A stretch of DNA of 64,000 nucleotides from Neobacillus thermocopriae (GCF_010975035.1 NZ_JAAIUV010000014.1:1-64000); one strand, 5' to 3'. Shown: positions 18,904 to 27,386, numbered from the stretch's first letter. Translations and numbers: made by a program. Notes: generated by a model not told the origin, from the sequence alone.

Positions 18904-19218
18904 TTAGGACGCAAGCTTTAATCCAATTGCGGCCCCTAATACCATCCCAATAAAGATCACTCGCTTCCAATCCTTTGATTCTCCGTAAAACAACATTCCT
19001 AGAATGGCTCCGCCAGACGCTCCGATTCCAGTCCAAATGGCATAAGCCGTTCCCATCGGCAAATCCTTCATTGCATAGGCAAGAAATAGGAAGCTCCCAC
19101 CAAAACCCGCTAATAATAATAGATAGGATTTCCAATTTCGCTCCCTATTTACTTTATTAATCATCGCCACACCAAACATTTCACATAAACCTGCGATAAC
19201 TAATGAAATCCACGCCAT
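18904..19218 (-). CDS. ykkD: SMR family guanidinium exporter subunit YkkD
   Basis: A 104-residue four-helix small multidrug resistance protein, closely like B. subtilis YkkD (AGLCEMFGVAMINKV; DLPMGTAYAIWTGIGASGGAILG). The membrane glutamate is in GLCEMFG. YkkC and YkkD form a heteromeric pair that exports guanidinium. Its ATG overlaps the ykkC stop as TAATG, so the two are translationally coupled. Confidence 0.94.
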   Translation of the reverse strand: MAWISLVIAGLCEMFGVAMINKVNRERNWKSYLLLLAGFGGSFLFLAYAMKDLPMGTAYAIWTGIGASGGAILGMLFYGESKDWKRVIFIGMVLGAAIGLKLAS

Positions 19219-19559
19219 TATGAGTTCGCTCCTTTCTCGTTATGTTCTTTCGTCACGAACTTCAATCCGATGACTCCAACTAGTAGAACCATAATTAATA
19301 GAATTTTTATTATATCAAACGGTTCTCCGAAAAAGAGAATTTCAGAAATGACGGTTCCAGCTGTTCCTAGACCAACAAAAACGGCATAAACCGTTCCAAC
19401 CGGAAGCTTATTCCCAGCAGCTATTAGTGCGTAAAAACTAATTAGAATCGAAACAACTGTCCCTGACCATGTCCAGATATCATCAGCATGTTTTAAACCA
19501 ATTACCCAAAATACCTCGAAAAATGCAGCAAAAAACACCTTCATCCAATGAAAATTCAT
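19218..19559 (-). CDS. ykkC: SMR family guanidinium exporter subunit YkkC
   Basis: A 113-residue SMR protein matching B. subtilis YkkC ([41 protein letters not shown]). The essential glutamate is in [11 protein letters not shown], the Gdx/SugE-type context rather than the EmrE type. The ATG at 19559 is chosen for GGAG at 8 nt; a longer frame upstream has no site. It lies directly downstream of a ykkC-type riboswitch with an intrinsic terminator, so expression should rise when guanidinium is bound. Confidence 0.95.
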   Translation of the reverse strand: MNFHWMKVFFAAFFEVFWVIGLKHADDIWTWSGTVVSILISFYALIAAGNKLPVGTVYAVFVGLGTAGTVISEILFFGEPFDIIKILLIMVLLVGVIGLKFVTKEHNEKGANS

Positions 19560-19587
19560 TTCCCTCACTCCTTTGAAAAAATGACAC

Positions 19588-19710
19588 AAAAAAACCTAGG
19601 GATAACTGTTAAATAGTATCTCCCAGGCTTTTATCTCACCGTGTACCACTATAAGAGCGTTAGAACAAGGGGCGGACGAAAAGGTTGTTCATAACCTCCT
19701 TATATGAATG
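19588..19710 (-). promoter_or_regulatory. ykkC-type (guanidine-I) riboswitch with terminator
   Basis: Read on the minus strand, ACACGGTGAGATAAAAGCC (19644-19626) followed by TGGGAGATA matches the conserved 3' core of the ykkC motif (ACACGG...GGGAnAAAAGCCCGGGAGA). Upstream, AGGAGGTTATG could be the partner of the usual CTAGGGTTCCG (the AGGTT/AGCCT pairing co-varies) and GTCCG that of CTGGTCCGAGAG; these 5' parts are divergent. The strand CCTGGGAGATACT can instead pair with AGTTATCCCTAGG to form a terminator followed by TTTTTTT (19588-19629). This mutually exclusive arrangement suits a ligand-on switch. The context (ykkCD) supports guanidine as ligand. Confidence 0.8.
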
Positions 19711-19795
19711 AACCACGATCTTTTAAATACTGTACTGATTGCTCAAATCCTAATAAAATGTACGTTTCTTACTAGATTTTTACAAACTTTTTACT

Positions 19796-20293
19796 TTATT
19801 TATTAAAAGGAAGGTAACCTTCTATCTCCAAAAGTAATTTTTTAATGGGTGTGTTACTACCGGCATATCCGACTAAATGACCATTTTTCCCTATGACACG
19901 ATGACACGGGATAATGATGGGAATTTGATTTGACCGATTCGCCTGCCCGACAGCTCGTACTGCTTTGGGATTCCCAATCATTTCAGCCACTTCTGAATAG
20001 CTTCTCACTTCTCCATAGGGAATCTGTTGAAGTGCTTTCCAGACTTGTTTACGAAAAGCCGTTCCTTCTATTGAAAGGGGCAAATCAAATTCTTTCCGCT
20101 TTCCGCAAAAGTATTCGTCCAATTGACGGACGGCTTCATTACAACATTTTGAACCCTCTTGTATATCTGGATTTTTTTCCAAAAATTGAACCCAATCCTC
20201 TTCAAACAGTTCGATTCTGCTAATACCTTTTTCATCCGCAATCACCCATATGTTTCCAAAAGGTGCCTTACAGGATGCAAAATAAAGACTCAT
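19796..20293 (-). CDS. ogt: Methylated-DNA--protein-cysteine methyltransferase
   Basis: A 165-residue O6-alkylguanine-DNA alkyltransferase. The acceptor is C130 in IIPCHRVIGKNG; the helix-turn-helix arginine finger region is AVRAVGQANRSN; the N-terminal domain is of the Ogt/AdaB type, and no Ada zinc domain is present. It repairs O6-alkylguanine by suicide transfer. AGGAG precedes the ATG. Alone on its transcript as far as I can see. Confidence 0.95.
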   Translation of the reverse strand: MSLYFASCKAPFGNIWVIADEKGISRIELFEEDWVQFLEKNPDIQEGSKCCNEAVRQLDEYFCGKRKEFDLPLSIEGTAFRKQVWKALQQIPYGEVRSYSEVAEMIGNPKAVRAVGQANRSNQIPIIIPCHRVIGKNGHLVGYAGSNTPIKKLLLEIEGYLPFNK

Positions 20294-20387
20294 GATAAAC
20301 GCTCCTATTCATAATACTAGCCCTATTATACCAAAGGATGTATATCAGAAAAATTCAATTATAGGCCAAATCATTTACAAATAGAAT

Positions 20388-20420
20388 AAAAAACGCTTCT
20401 ACAATAAGTAGAAACGTCTT
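20388..20420 (-). terminator. Terminator after the DinB-family gene
   Basis: Minus-strand stem ACGTTTCTAC/GTAGAAGCGT followed by TTTTTTATT, adjacent to the stop at 20427. Confidence 0.88.
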
Positions 20421-20426
20421 TTTCAT

Positions 20427-20894
20427 TTATTTTGCCTGCATTCCTTGAATTAGGCGCTTCATAGATTGAATTTGCCCTAAATGCATGGCTTCATGGAAGA
20501 TAGAAAAGTTTGCAAGTTCCCCAAAAGTTTCTTGACCAAGGATCGGAGCTTTCAATTTAGTTTGGAAACTTTCTGCTGGAATTTCTTTAAAGCGCTTGAG
20601 TTGATCCTTCAACTGTTCAACCAAAACTTGAACAGAAGGTACGTCCTCTTGCCAATCAGCTGGTTTTGTCCCATTCCCAAATAACTCTAAATAATTTTCA
20701 GGTAAGTGAGCTGATTTTTTTGGAAAGCCAAACATAAATTGTTCCGTCACAGTTAATACGTGACCAACTTGCCAATGTAAAGTATTATTAAATCCTTCAG
20801 GCTGGACATCTACTATACTCTCTTCCAAAGCCTCCACATTTTTAAGAAAATAACTTCTTGTTGTCTCAAAATGTTTGTACAATAATTCGCTCAT
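20427..20894 (-). CDS. DinB family four-helix-bundle protein
   Basis: A 155-residue DinB/YfiT-like protein. Conserved histidines are in LHWQVGHVL and in FHEAMHLGQIQSM, the usual metal-binding triad of this superfamily. These are often thiol-dependent transferases (bacillithiol in Bacillaceae), but no substrate can be inferred. Length typical. GAGGGGAG lies upstream of the ATG. Confidence 0.9.
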   Translation of the reverse strand: MSELLYKHFETTRSYFLKNVEALEESIVDVQPEGFNNTLHWQVGHVLTVTEQFMFGFPKKSAHLPENYLELFGNGTKPADWQEDVPSVQVLVEQLKDQLKRFKEIPAESFQTKLKAPILGQETFGELANFSIFHEAMHLGQIQSMKRLIQGMQAK

Positions 20895-20967
20895 TTGTTC
20901 CCGCTCCCCTCACCATAATTACAGCTTTATTTTATACCATAATCATCCAATGGTTAAGCAAAAGGCA

Positions 20968-22659
20968 TTACATTTCCTCCGGTGCTTCCATTCCTAATAA
21001 TCGCAAGCCCTCTTTAATCACTACCGTCACGGAATAGACAAGTGCCAAACGAGCATAGCGCTCCTCATTTTCTTCAAGTACTTTTACTTCCGCATAATAT
21101 TTATTGAAAGCTTGTGCTAGGTCAACAATATATTTTGCCACTTGAGAAGGGTCGTAATTTTCACAAGCACGGTTAACCACATTGGAAAAATTCATTAACA
21201 TGCTTACAACCTTCCATTCCTTTTCCCAAGAAGCTTTATACTTCTCTGTTAATGTTACCTGCCAGTTCCCTTTTCGTAAAATGGAACAAGCCCGGGCATA
21301 CGTATATTGAAGATAAGGTCCTGTTTCTCCTTCGAAACGGAGCATTTCTTCCAAAGAAAATTCAATATCATTCATCCGATTATTCTTTAAGTCATGGAAT
21401 ATTACTGCGCCAACCCCTACCTGTTTCGCCACCTCATCTTTGTTAACAAGATTTGGATTTTTTTCTTCGATATTTTTGCGCGCTATTGCGATGGATTCCT
21501 TTAACACCTCTTCAAGGAGGACAACCTTACCTTTGCGCGTGGACATTTTCTTTCCATCCTTTAACATCATTCCAAATGGAATATGAACCATTTCCTCTGC
21601 CCAGTCAAAGCCTGCCTTCTTTAGCACCGCAATCAACTGTTTAAAGTGAAGACTTTGCTCATGCCCAACCACATATAATGATTGAACAAATTGATAATTT
21701 TCCTTACGGTAAAGGGCCGCAGCCAAATCACGTGTGGCATAAAGGGTAGCTCCATCTGATTTTTTAATTAAACATGGAGGAAGCTGTTCCTCTTCAAGCA
21801 GAACAACCTGAGCCTGATCGGATTCCGTTAAAAGCTGTTTTTCCATCAATATTTTCACGACTCGGTCCATTTTATCGTTGTAAAAGGCTTCACCGGCATA
21901 AGAATCGAATGTCACATTCATTAAATCGTAAATTCTAGAGAATTCCTTTAACGATTCATCACGAAACCATTGCCATAGGGATAACGCCTCTATATCTCCC
22001 TCTTCAAGCTTTTTAAACCATGCGCGTCCTTCATCCTCTAGTACTGGATTCCCCTCAGCCTCTTCGTGGAATTTAACATATAACGCTAATAATTCCTTAA
22101 TCGGGTTCTGTTTTACCTTTTCTACATCTCCCCAACGTTTATAAGCCGCAATCAATTTACCAAACTGAGTACCCCAGTCTCCTAAATGATTGATTTTAAT
22201 CGGCTTGTAACCGCATTTTTCCATAATAAGGGAAATGGAGTTACCGATTACGGTTGAGCGCAAATGCCCCATAGAAAACGGCTTGGCGATATTGGGAGAA
22301 GACATATCAATGGTGACAATTCCACCCTGACCAACCTTCTGTGATCCATAGTCGCCTTTTTGAGCGATGATTTCATTAATAACCTGCTCCGCCACTAGCT
22401 TTTTATTTAAAAATACATTCAAGTAAGCACCGACAACCTCAACTTTTATAAATGTATCCGATTGGATTTTTCCGCTTAATTCCTGTGCAATCTGACTCGG
22501 GGCTTTCTTCTTTACTTTTGCCAACGTGAAACATGGAAACGCCAAATCCCCATGCTCACTGTTTTTTGGTTTTTCAATCAGACGTTCCAAGTCTTGAACA
22601 GGAATTTCTCCCTCCAACGCATCAAATAAAATCTCAGCGAGCTCTTTCTTAAAATACAT
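20968..22659 (-). CDS. argS: Arginyl-tRNA synthetase
   Basis: A 563-residue class I synthetase charging tRNA-Arg. The HIGH-type motif is SSPNIAKPFSMGHLRST; the KMSKS-type motif is KKMSTRKGKV; the C-terminal DALR anticodon-binding domain follows. The ATG at 22659 is chosen (AGGAGG at 9 nt); a GTG two codons upstream is too close to the SD. A T-box leader precedes it. B. subtilis argS, as I recall, lacks a T-box, and some Bacillaceae carry two argS genes, so this may be one of a pair. Confidence 0.96.
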   Translation of the reverse strand: MYFKKELAEILFDALEGEIPVQDLERLIEKPKNSEHGDLAFPCFTLAKVKKKAPSQIAQELSGKIQSDTFIKVEVVGAYLNVFLNKKLVAEQVINEIIAQKGDYGSQKVGQGGIVTIDMSSPNIAKPFSMGHLRSTVIGNSISLIMEKCGYKPIKINHLGDWGTQFGKLIAAYKRWGDVEKVKQNPIKELLALYVKFHEEAEGNPVLEDEGRAWFKKLEEGDIEALSLWQWFRDESLKEFSRIYDLMNVTFDSYAGEAFYNDKMDRVVKILMEKQLLTESDQAQVVLLEEEQLPPCLIKKSDGATLYATRDLAAALYRKENYQFVQSLYVVGHEQSLHFKQLIAVLKKAGFDWAEEMVHIPFGMMLKDGKKMSTRKGKVVLLEEVLKESIAIARKNIEEKNPNLVNKDEVAKQVGVGAVIFHDLKNNRMNDIEFSLEEMLRFEGETGPYLQYTYARACSILRKGNWQVTLTEKYKASWEKEWKVVSMLMNFSNVVNRACENYDPSQVAKYIVDLAQAFNKYYAEVKVLEENEERYARLALVYSVTVVIKEGLRLLGMEAPEEM

Positions 22660-22683
22660 CCACACCGACCTCCTTTTTGTTAA

Positions 22684-22940
22684 TTAAAAACAAAAACTCT
22701 CGCCTCTTTAAAAAGAGACGAGAGTTAGTTATTCCCGCGGTACCACTCTAATTGTTCAAAATGAACCAGCTTGACTTTATAACGGAGCATACTCCGGCAC
22801 GCCCTACTAAAATTCAGACATGCTTCTCAAAAGTGCGCTTCATTATCCATTCCATACCGGGCTTTCACCATCCCCGATTCGCTAAGACTTCCTAGATAAT
22901 TACTCTCTTTTTCATTGAATTTTTCTTATTTATTACATGC
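22684..22940 (-). promoter_or_regulatory. T-box riboswitch leader (Arg, specifier CGC)
   Basis: The T-box sequence TGGTACCGCGGGAAT is at 22745-22731 on the minus strand. It is followed by a terminator hairpin (AACTCTCGTCTCTTT/AAAGAGGCGAGAGTT then TTTTTG, 22690-22726), which the T-box can open as an antiterminator when uncharged tRNA binds. In stem I, GAAGCGCAC contains the likely specifier CGC (22837-22835), an Arg codon followed by A. A tRNA-Arg(ACG) able to read CGC is encoded at 632-708. Confidence 0.95.
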
Positions 22941-22941
22941 T

Positions 22942-22970
22942 ATTATACTGAATACTTTAACATTTATCCA
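22942..22970 (-). promoter_or_regulatory. Promoter of the argS T-box leader
   Basis: Minus strand TGGATA (22970-22965), 17 bp, TATAAT (22947-22942). The -10 is perfect; the -35 matches 4 of 6. Confidence 0.65.
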
Positions 22971-23025
22971 GCTCCTCAAATGAATTTTTTAGAAAGGGAA
23001 ATAATAAGGGAAAGGAGGGAGTCAA

Positions 23026-23280
23026 ATGGCCAGAAGAAATAAAATTCTCGTTCCTGAAGCTCGAGAAGCAATGGATCAATTAAAAGCAAAGGTTGTTCAA
23101 TCCTCAAGTCCAGAGAATGCCAAGTTTGAAGCGGCTACAGAGGTTGGAGTTCCACTCAAAAAGGGATACAATGGCCAGCTAACATCCGAACAAGCAGGAA
23201 AAGTAGGAGGCCGATTAGGCGGCAGCATGGTGCGCGAGCTCGTCAAAATGGCACAAGAAAACTTAAGAAAAAAACAATAA
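23026..23280 (+). CDS. Alpha/beta-type small acid-soluble spore protein
   Basis: An 84-residue alpha/beta SASP that coats and protects spore DNA. The germination protease site region is KFEAATEVGVPL, followed by YNGQLTSEQAGKVGGRLGGSMV. The basic N terminus (MARRNKILVPEAREAMDQ) is typical. AAAGGAGGG precedes the ATG. A sigma-G promoter is expected, but I did not find convincing hexamers. It is divergent from argS and ends at a clear terminator. Confidence 0.95.
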   Translation: MARRNKILVPEAREAMDQLKAKVVQSSSPENAKFEAATEVGVPLKKGYNGQLTSEQAGKVGGRLGGSMVRELVKMAQENLRKKQ

Positions 23281-23282
23281 GG

Positions 23283-23312
23283 AAGAAGAGGACGGCAGAT
23301 GTCCTCTTTTCA
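23283..23312 (+). terminator. Terminator after the SASP gene
   Basis: Stem AAGAGGAC/GTCCTCTT then TTTTC just after the stop. Convergent with the TetR gene. Confidence 0.88.
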
Positions 23313-23873
23313 TTCCTTTAATAAAAATCCCTTCATAATATCAGCGATTTGCCTAGAGGTTAGGGGTTCATGATGTTTCTCCCAATCTGATACGAGGGCA
23401 ATATACATTTTTAACAATAAAAAGCTTACTATTTCCGAATCTGCTGGTGGAATGGATCCTTTCGCAATCCCTGCTTCAATTTTTTGTTTTAAATATGCAA
23501 TAATCTCATTTTCCACATGCTGTAGCTTTTCGGAAACAGCTAATGTTCCCATTTCTTTTTCCTCTTGAACAAGTTTAATCATGAGCTGGTGCTGGGAACG
23601 AAATTCTAAGATTCGATAAAGTGCTTGATGCACGTTCTCTGTAAAAGGCATATCCGGTTTGATCACTGACTCTGCTTCCGCTATCATTTCTTTCACGAGT
23701 GTAGAGATAATTTCTTCAAATAGTTCCTCTTTATTTTTAAAAAATGTATAAATGGTCCCTTTTCCAACATTTGCAAGCTTTGCTACCTGATCCATCGTTG
23801 TCGCTTTATATCCAAATAATGAAAAAGATTTGGTTGCTGCTTCAATAATCATCCTTCTTCTATCAGGTGCCAC
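23310..23873 (-). CDS. TetR/AcrR family transcriptional regulator
   Basis: A 187-residue one-domain-plus-ligand-domain repressor. The N-terminal helix-turn-helix is ATTMDQVAKLANVGKGTIYTFFKNKEELF (about 25-53); the C-terminal all-helical domain is of the YhgD/FadR-like kind. The start is the GTG at 23873 with a modest AGGCGG site. There is no obvious target gene beside it: both flanks (SASP and a ribbon-helix-helix gene) are ordinary. It may regulate itself or a distant exporter. Confidence 0.9.
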   Translation of the reverse strand: MAPDRRRMIIEAATKSFSLFGYKATTMDQVAKLANVGKGTIYTFFKNKEELFEEIISTLVKEMIAEAESVIKPDMPFTENVHQALYRILEFRSQHQLMIKLVQEEKEMGTLAVSEKLQHVENEIIAYLKQKIEAGIAKGSIPPADSEIVSFLLLKMYIALVSDWEKHHEPLTSRQIADIMKGFLLKE

Positions 23874-23987
23874 TATGACCGCCTACCCTTCATTTGACTA
23901 AATTAGTTTTCTGGTCAAAACATTTACTATTACTGTAGCATAGGCTTATTCCTGTTTCAACTATGGCAGGCACTAACAGCAACTATT

Positions 23988-24022
23988 AAAAAAAAGCGAA
24001 GGATACAAATACCTCCGCTTTT
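23988..24022 (-). terminator. Terminator of the SPFH/ribbon-helix-helix operon
   Basis: Minus-strand stem AAAGCGGAGGTA/TATCCTTCGCTTT followed by TTTTT, touching the stop codon of the small gene. Confidence 0.88.
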
Positions 24023-24189
24023 TAGTCATTCTTTTTTTCGACATTCAGTCTTCCGGATTCCTTTAAGCTTTTTTTAATAATTAACTCGATTTGCGCATTA
24101 ACACTTCGAAATTCATCTTGTGCCCATTTTTCTAATGCATCATAAATTTTTTGGTCAATGCGCAATAAAAATCTTTTTTTTTCGGCCAC
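24022..24189 (-). CDS. Small Arc-like ribbon-helix-helix protein, 55 residues
   Basis: A short frame starting GTG (MAEKKRFLLRIDQKIYDALE) with the pattern of an Arc/MetJ ribbon-helix-helix: a beta strand KRFLLRID, helix KIYDALEKWAQDEF, and second helix SVNAQIELIIKKSLKE. AAGGG lies about 10 nt before the GTG. It begins 13 nt after the SPFH gene stop, so the two are one operon, and a terminator follows at once. It may bind DNA or a partner protein; the function is unknown. Fewer than 60 codons, so easily missed. Confidence 0.85.
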   Translation of the reverse strand: MAEKKRFLLRIDQKIYDALEKWAQDEFRSVNAQIELIIKKSLKESGRLNVEKKND

Positions 24190-24202
24190 ATCATCACAAC
24201 CC

Positions 24203-25069
24203 TTAGTAAATCGTGCCTGTATTAATTACCGGCTGGCTCCCCTTCTCGGAAACGATTGAAACCATTAAGTTATTCACCATTTGTGCTTTCTTTTCTTCGT
24301 CAAGTTCCACAATTCCCTCTTTACTTAGTTGGTCAATGGCCGATTTCACCATCGATACCGCTCCGTCAACAATGACTTTCCTTGCCGCTAGCACCGCCCT
24401 GGCTTGCTGTCGTTGTAACATCGCATGAGCAATTTCACTGGAATATGCCAAATGCATAATTCTGGCTTCAATAACCTCTACTCCTGCCAACTCCAACCGC
24501 TTTTGTAAGTCTTTTGTTAACTCTTCTGCTACCTCATCGGAGTGCTGACGTAATGAAATTTCATAATCATTACTCATATTATCATAAGGATATTGGCTGG
24601 CAATATGACGTAATCCAGTTTCACTTTGCGTATGGACAAAGTCTTTATAATTTTCCACATCAAAAACAGCTTTTGCTGAATCAACTACTTTATAGACGAC
24701 AACAGCAGCGATTTCAATAGGATTTCCTTCCAAATCATTCACTTTTAATTTATCACTGTTAAAATTAATAACTCTTAAAGATACTGTTTTTCTTATCGTT
24801 AAAGGAATCGTCAACCAAAATCCTTCCTGTTTAATAACGCCAAGATAACTTCCAAATAATGTGAATACCTTAGCTTGATTGGGCTGAATAATTGTAAATC
24901 CTGATAGCAAAAGAAGCAAAATCAAGGCACATAATCCCGTAATGAATAGGAAAAGAAAATTCCCAGTAAAAATAAACTGTCTAAATCCAAATAATGCTAC
25001 TGCCCCAACTAACAGTAATAGAACAATCCCGATAAACCCATTTATTTTAAACAAATTTCTCTCTTTCAT
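24203..25069 (-). CDS. SPFH/band 7 domain membrane protein
   Basis: A 288-residue protein with two N-terminal hydrophobic segments (about 10-30 and 37-58), then an SPFH/prohibitin domain (GFTIIQPNQAKVFTLFGSYLGVI to about 250) with the typical GVEVIEARIMHLAYSSEIAHAMLQRQQA helix. Such proteins form membrane-bound oligomeric rings or rafts and often modulate proteases. GGAG precedes the ATG. Operon with the small ribbon-helix-helix gene. Confidence 0.93.
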   Translation of the reverse strand: MKERNLFKINGFIGIVLLLLVGAVALFGFRQFIFTGNFLFLFITGLCALILLLLLSGFTIIQPNQAKVFTLFGSYLGVIKQEGFWLTIPLTIRKTVSLRVINFNSDKLKVNDLEGNPIEIAAVVVYKVVDSAKAVFDVENYKDFVHTQSETGLRHIASQYPYDNMSNDYEISLRQHSDEVAEELTKDLQKRLELAGVEVIEARIMHLAYSSEIAHAMLQRQQARAVLAARKVIVDGAVSMVKSAIDQLSKEGIVELDEEKKAQMVNNLMVSIVSEKGSQPVINTGTIY

Positions 25070-25446
25070 TCCTTACCACTCCTTTTTGGAACGATTTCCT
25101 TATATCATTATGATATCATTTTGTTATCAAAATAAAAAGGACCTTTACCCAGATCCTTGAAAAAATTTTATTTTCTTAAAATTAGTTACATCACTAAACT
25201 CGTTAAATTTATAAACTGAATATATTCCACTAACTAATACGATGAAATAGCTAAATGATTATGTGATTAAACTAGGGTAAAGTTAATACATAGAAACGAA
25301 GGAGATCGATGTAAGATAGGAAGAAAAATCAATATTTAGCCTTCTAAGATGCACGAGCTAGAAACATAGTTAAAATTTACGTTCAATTCTTTTAAAAGAC
25401 ACTTACCTTACTCAAAAGCTCATGTTTCACCCTTTAAAAGAACATT
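25070..25446. other. 377-nt intergenic stretch without a recognised gene
   Basis: AT-rich. It contains a short palindrome ATATCATTATGATATC (about 25104-25119) just upstream of the SPFH gene, which may lie in its promoter region. I see no ORF with a ribosome binding site and no RNA motif I recognise. Confidence 0.5.
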
Positions 25447-25725
25447 TTAATTATTCTTAGAGGAAAATATACTCCAAATACAATGAACTGTAATGATCAT
25501 CATTATAATCAACACTCCAAAGGCAATGTAAAACTCAAAACTTGGTCGGTATCCGAAAGAATAACTCCAAATGCTTGTACCGAGCCATAATACCATTAAA
25601 AACACCTCAAATAAAAAAGCCATAATAACAAATACAAGATAAAAACGTACTATATTTTTATTTGAAACACGAGAAAGACTAATGCCCTCCCAAAAGAGAT
25701 CAGATATTTTAATTAATTTATCCAT
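25447..25725 (-). CDS. Small two-helix membrane protein, unknown function
   Basis: A 92-residue protein with hydrophobic segments at about 27-50 and 64-86 and a charged C terminus (SSKNN). GGGGGATG precedes the ATG at good spacing, which supports it as a real gene. I do not recognise the family. It has its own space between the LysM peptidase and the SPFH operon, in the same direction. Confidence 0.75.
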   Translation of the reverse strand: MDKLIKISDLFWEGISLSRVSNKNIVRFYLVFVIMAFLFEVFLMVLWLGTSIWSYSFGYRPSFEFYIAFGVLIIMMIITVHCIWSIFSSKNN

Positions 25726-25821
25726 TTTTCATCCCCCTATAGGACATATTTGCTATCCATTATGTCCAAAGGAATATTATTACAAACCGTACCACTGTTA
25801 CTAATATGAAAATATTCTTCT

Positions 25822-25856
25822 AAAAAACTCCCAGCTGACATATCAACCAGGAGTTC
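25822..25856 (-). terminator. Terminator after the LysM-M14 gene
   Basis: Minus-strand hairpin AACTCCTGGTTGA/TCAGCTGGGAGTT followed by TTTTTTAG. Confidence 0.75.
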
Positions 25857-25906
25857 ATAACAATATAGTTTTCTTTTGATAATTCATTCCATAACTAAAG
25901 AAAAGT

Positions 25907-27097
25907 CTACATATAAAGACCTGCCAAGAATATTCCTAAAGCATCCTGATAAATTTCATCAAATTGTGTCAACGGCAATGGGTTGACTCCTCTACCAAGT
26001 TCAACTGTAAAACCTGGACGACGCCAGTCTTGGATAAACCAATCTTTGTAACCTGCCCAGCTTTCAATCGTTTTAACAGGTTCATAGCCACTGACCCTAG
26101 CAAACTCATTAACAATAATCTCAGATTCAGGGGGTTCGAGGTTTTCGAATCCCCAGTAAATAACCCTCCCTTGAGTATGAAATGCCAATACTCTTGCAAA
26201 ATCTCGTCGGCGGGTTAACTCTGCCATCGCAACTGCTTCAGGTTCTGAGAGAGGCCGTTCCCCCCCATAATCTCGCGGACCTGGCTCATCAGGATTCCTC
26301 GCTCTTTCTTCTTCCCATTTAGCAGGGAATTGATCATTTAAATCAACCCCTCTAATATTTGCCTTCCAGTCAGAAAAATCGGTTCGACCTCTATTTAATT
26401 CTACTACCCTACTTCTCCAGGGCTCTGGTTCTGGCGGTCCATTAATAACAAGACTCACCCCATCTGGATTCACCATTGGAACAATGGATAAAGAAGTTTG
26501 CTCATATAATCGGGAAGTGACAATACCGCGAATCAAATTTTGATTTGTCAAAGATAATAAATAATCATTAATAAAAGTCATTAATACTGGTGTTGTTATC
26601 CATTCATTCGCATGAAATGAAGCATTATAATGAATCCTTTTTGTCCCATTTCCGATCAACAGTTCGGGGATATCATTACCAAGAACTGATTCACCTATTG
26701 TATTTACTTGCATAAATGGATAGACCGATTGCAGCCGTCTAATATCTCTCATCATTTTGGTATAATCGTAAAACTGCCTGCCCTGGACCAATCTCCAAGT
26801 AATTCTTATTGGCACTTTTATTATTTGGCCAACTTGCAGCTGATTTGGATTTATATTTTGATTTACTAGCAGAACCGCGTCCAGCGATAAATTACGATTA
26901 CGGGCAATCGACCATAATGAATCTCCAGGCTGAACCTGATAATCCTGAGCAACAAAACCGGGAATACGAATCCGTTGTCCAACCGAAAGCTGGTTTGGTT
27001 GCAGTTCCTGATTTGAATCCAAAATGAGTCGAAGATTCAAATGAAACAGTTGGCTATAATACCATAAAGAGTCTCCACGCCTCACAATAACATCCAT
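25907..27097 (-). CDS. LysM-M14 peptidase (gamma-D-glutamyl-diamino acid endopeptidase type)
   Basis: 396 residues: LysM 1 (2-46, VRRGDSLWYYSQLF), LysM 2 (52-97, VQPGDSLWSIARNRN), then an M14 zinc carboxypeptidase domain (about 105-396). Zinc ligands H162 and E165 (FHANEW) and H307 (LAFHTQG), and catalytic E366 (FTVELGRG), are all present, so it should be active. The architecture is that of endopeptidase I of Lysinibacillus sphaericus and B. subtilis YqgT, which cleave gamma-D-Glu-diaminopimelate bonds. There is no signal peptide, which fits a mother-cell or spore peptidase. GGAGGG precedes the ATG. Confidence 0.94.
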   Translation of the reverse strand: MDVIVRRGDSLWYYSQLFHLNLRLILDSNQELQPNQLSVGQRIRIPGFVAQDYQVQPGDSLWSIARNRNLSLDAVLLVNQNINPNQLQVGQIIKVPIRITWRLVQGRQFYDYTKMMRDIRRLQSVYPFMQVNTIGESVLGNDIPELLIGNGTKRIHYNASFHANEWITTPVLMTFINDYLLSLTNQNLIRGIVTSRLYEQTSLSIVPMVNPDGVSLVINGPPEPEPWRSRVVELNRGRTDFSDWKANIRGVDLNDQFPAKWEEERARNPDEPGPRDYGGERPLSEPEAVAMAELTRRRDFARVLAFHTQGRVIYWGFENLEPPESEIIVNEFARVSGYEPVKTIESWAGYKDWFIQDWRRPGFTVELGRGVNPLPLTQFDEIYQDALGIFLAGLYM

Positions 27098-27357
27098 GAT
27101 GTGCCCTCCGATGAAAAGTAGCTTTAAATAAATGTATGCTACATTCCAATAAATTATTTGTCAGTCTTAACAGTTTATACAACAATGGAAAAAGTACTCT
27201 TTTATATTAAAACCCTTTGATTAAAAGCGTACTTTTAAGAAATACTGGAGTAAGGAAAGAGTTAAGATGGAGTATGAATTGAATTCTCTTAATGGCGGGA
27301 GACATTTGATCTAGAGGAGAAATTTCTATATAACACAGACCACATTATTTTAATAAG

Positions 27358-27386
27358 TTTCAATATATCCCTCATTCAAATATAAT
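27358..27386 (+). promoter_or_regulatory. Promoter of the tetR-type gene
   Basis: TTTCAA (27358-27363), 17 bp, TATAAT (27381-27386). The -10 is perfect, the -35 weak. About 24 nt to the ATG. Confidence 0.55.

Noticed and set aside
18827-19135. Alternative minus-strand ORF within ykkD
   Set aside because: Out of frame with the well-conserved SMR protein and without family features.
22971-23025. Sigma-G promoter of the SASP gene
   Set aside because: TGAATT is present but no matching -10 at the right distance was found.
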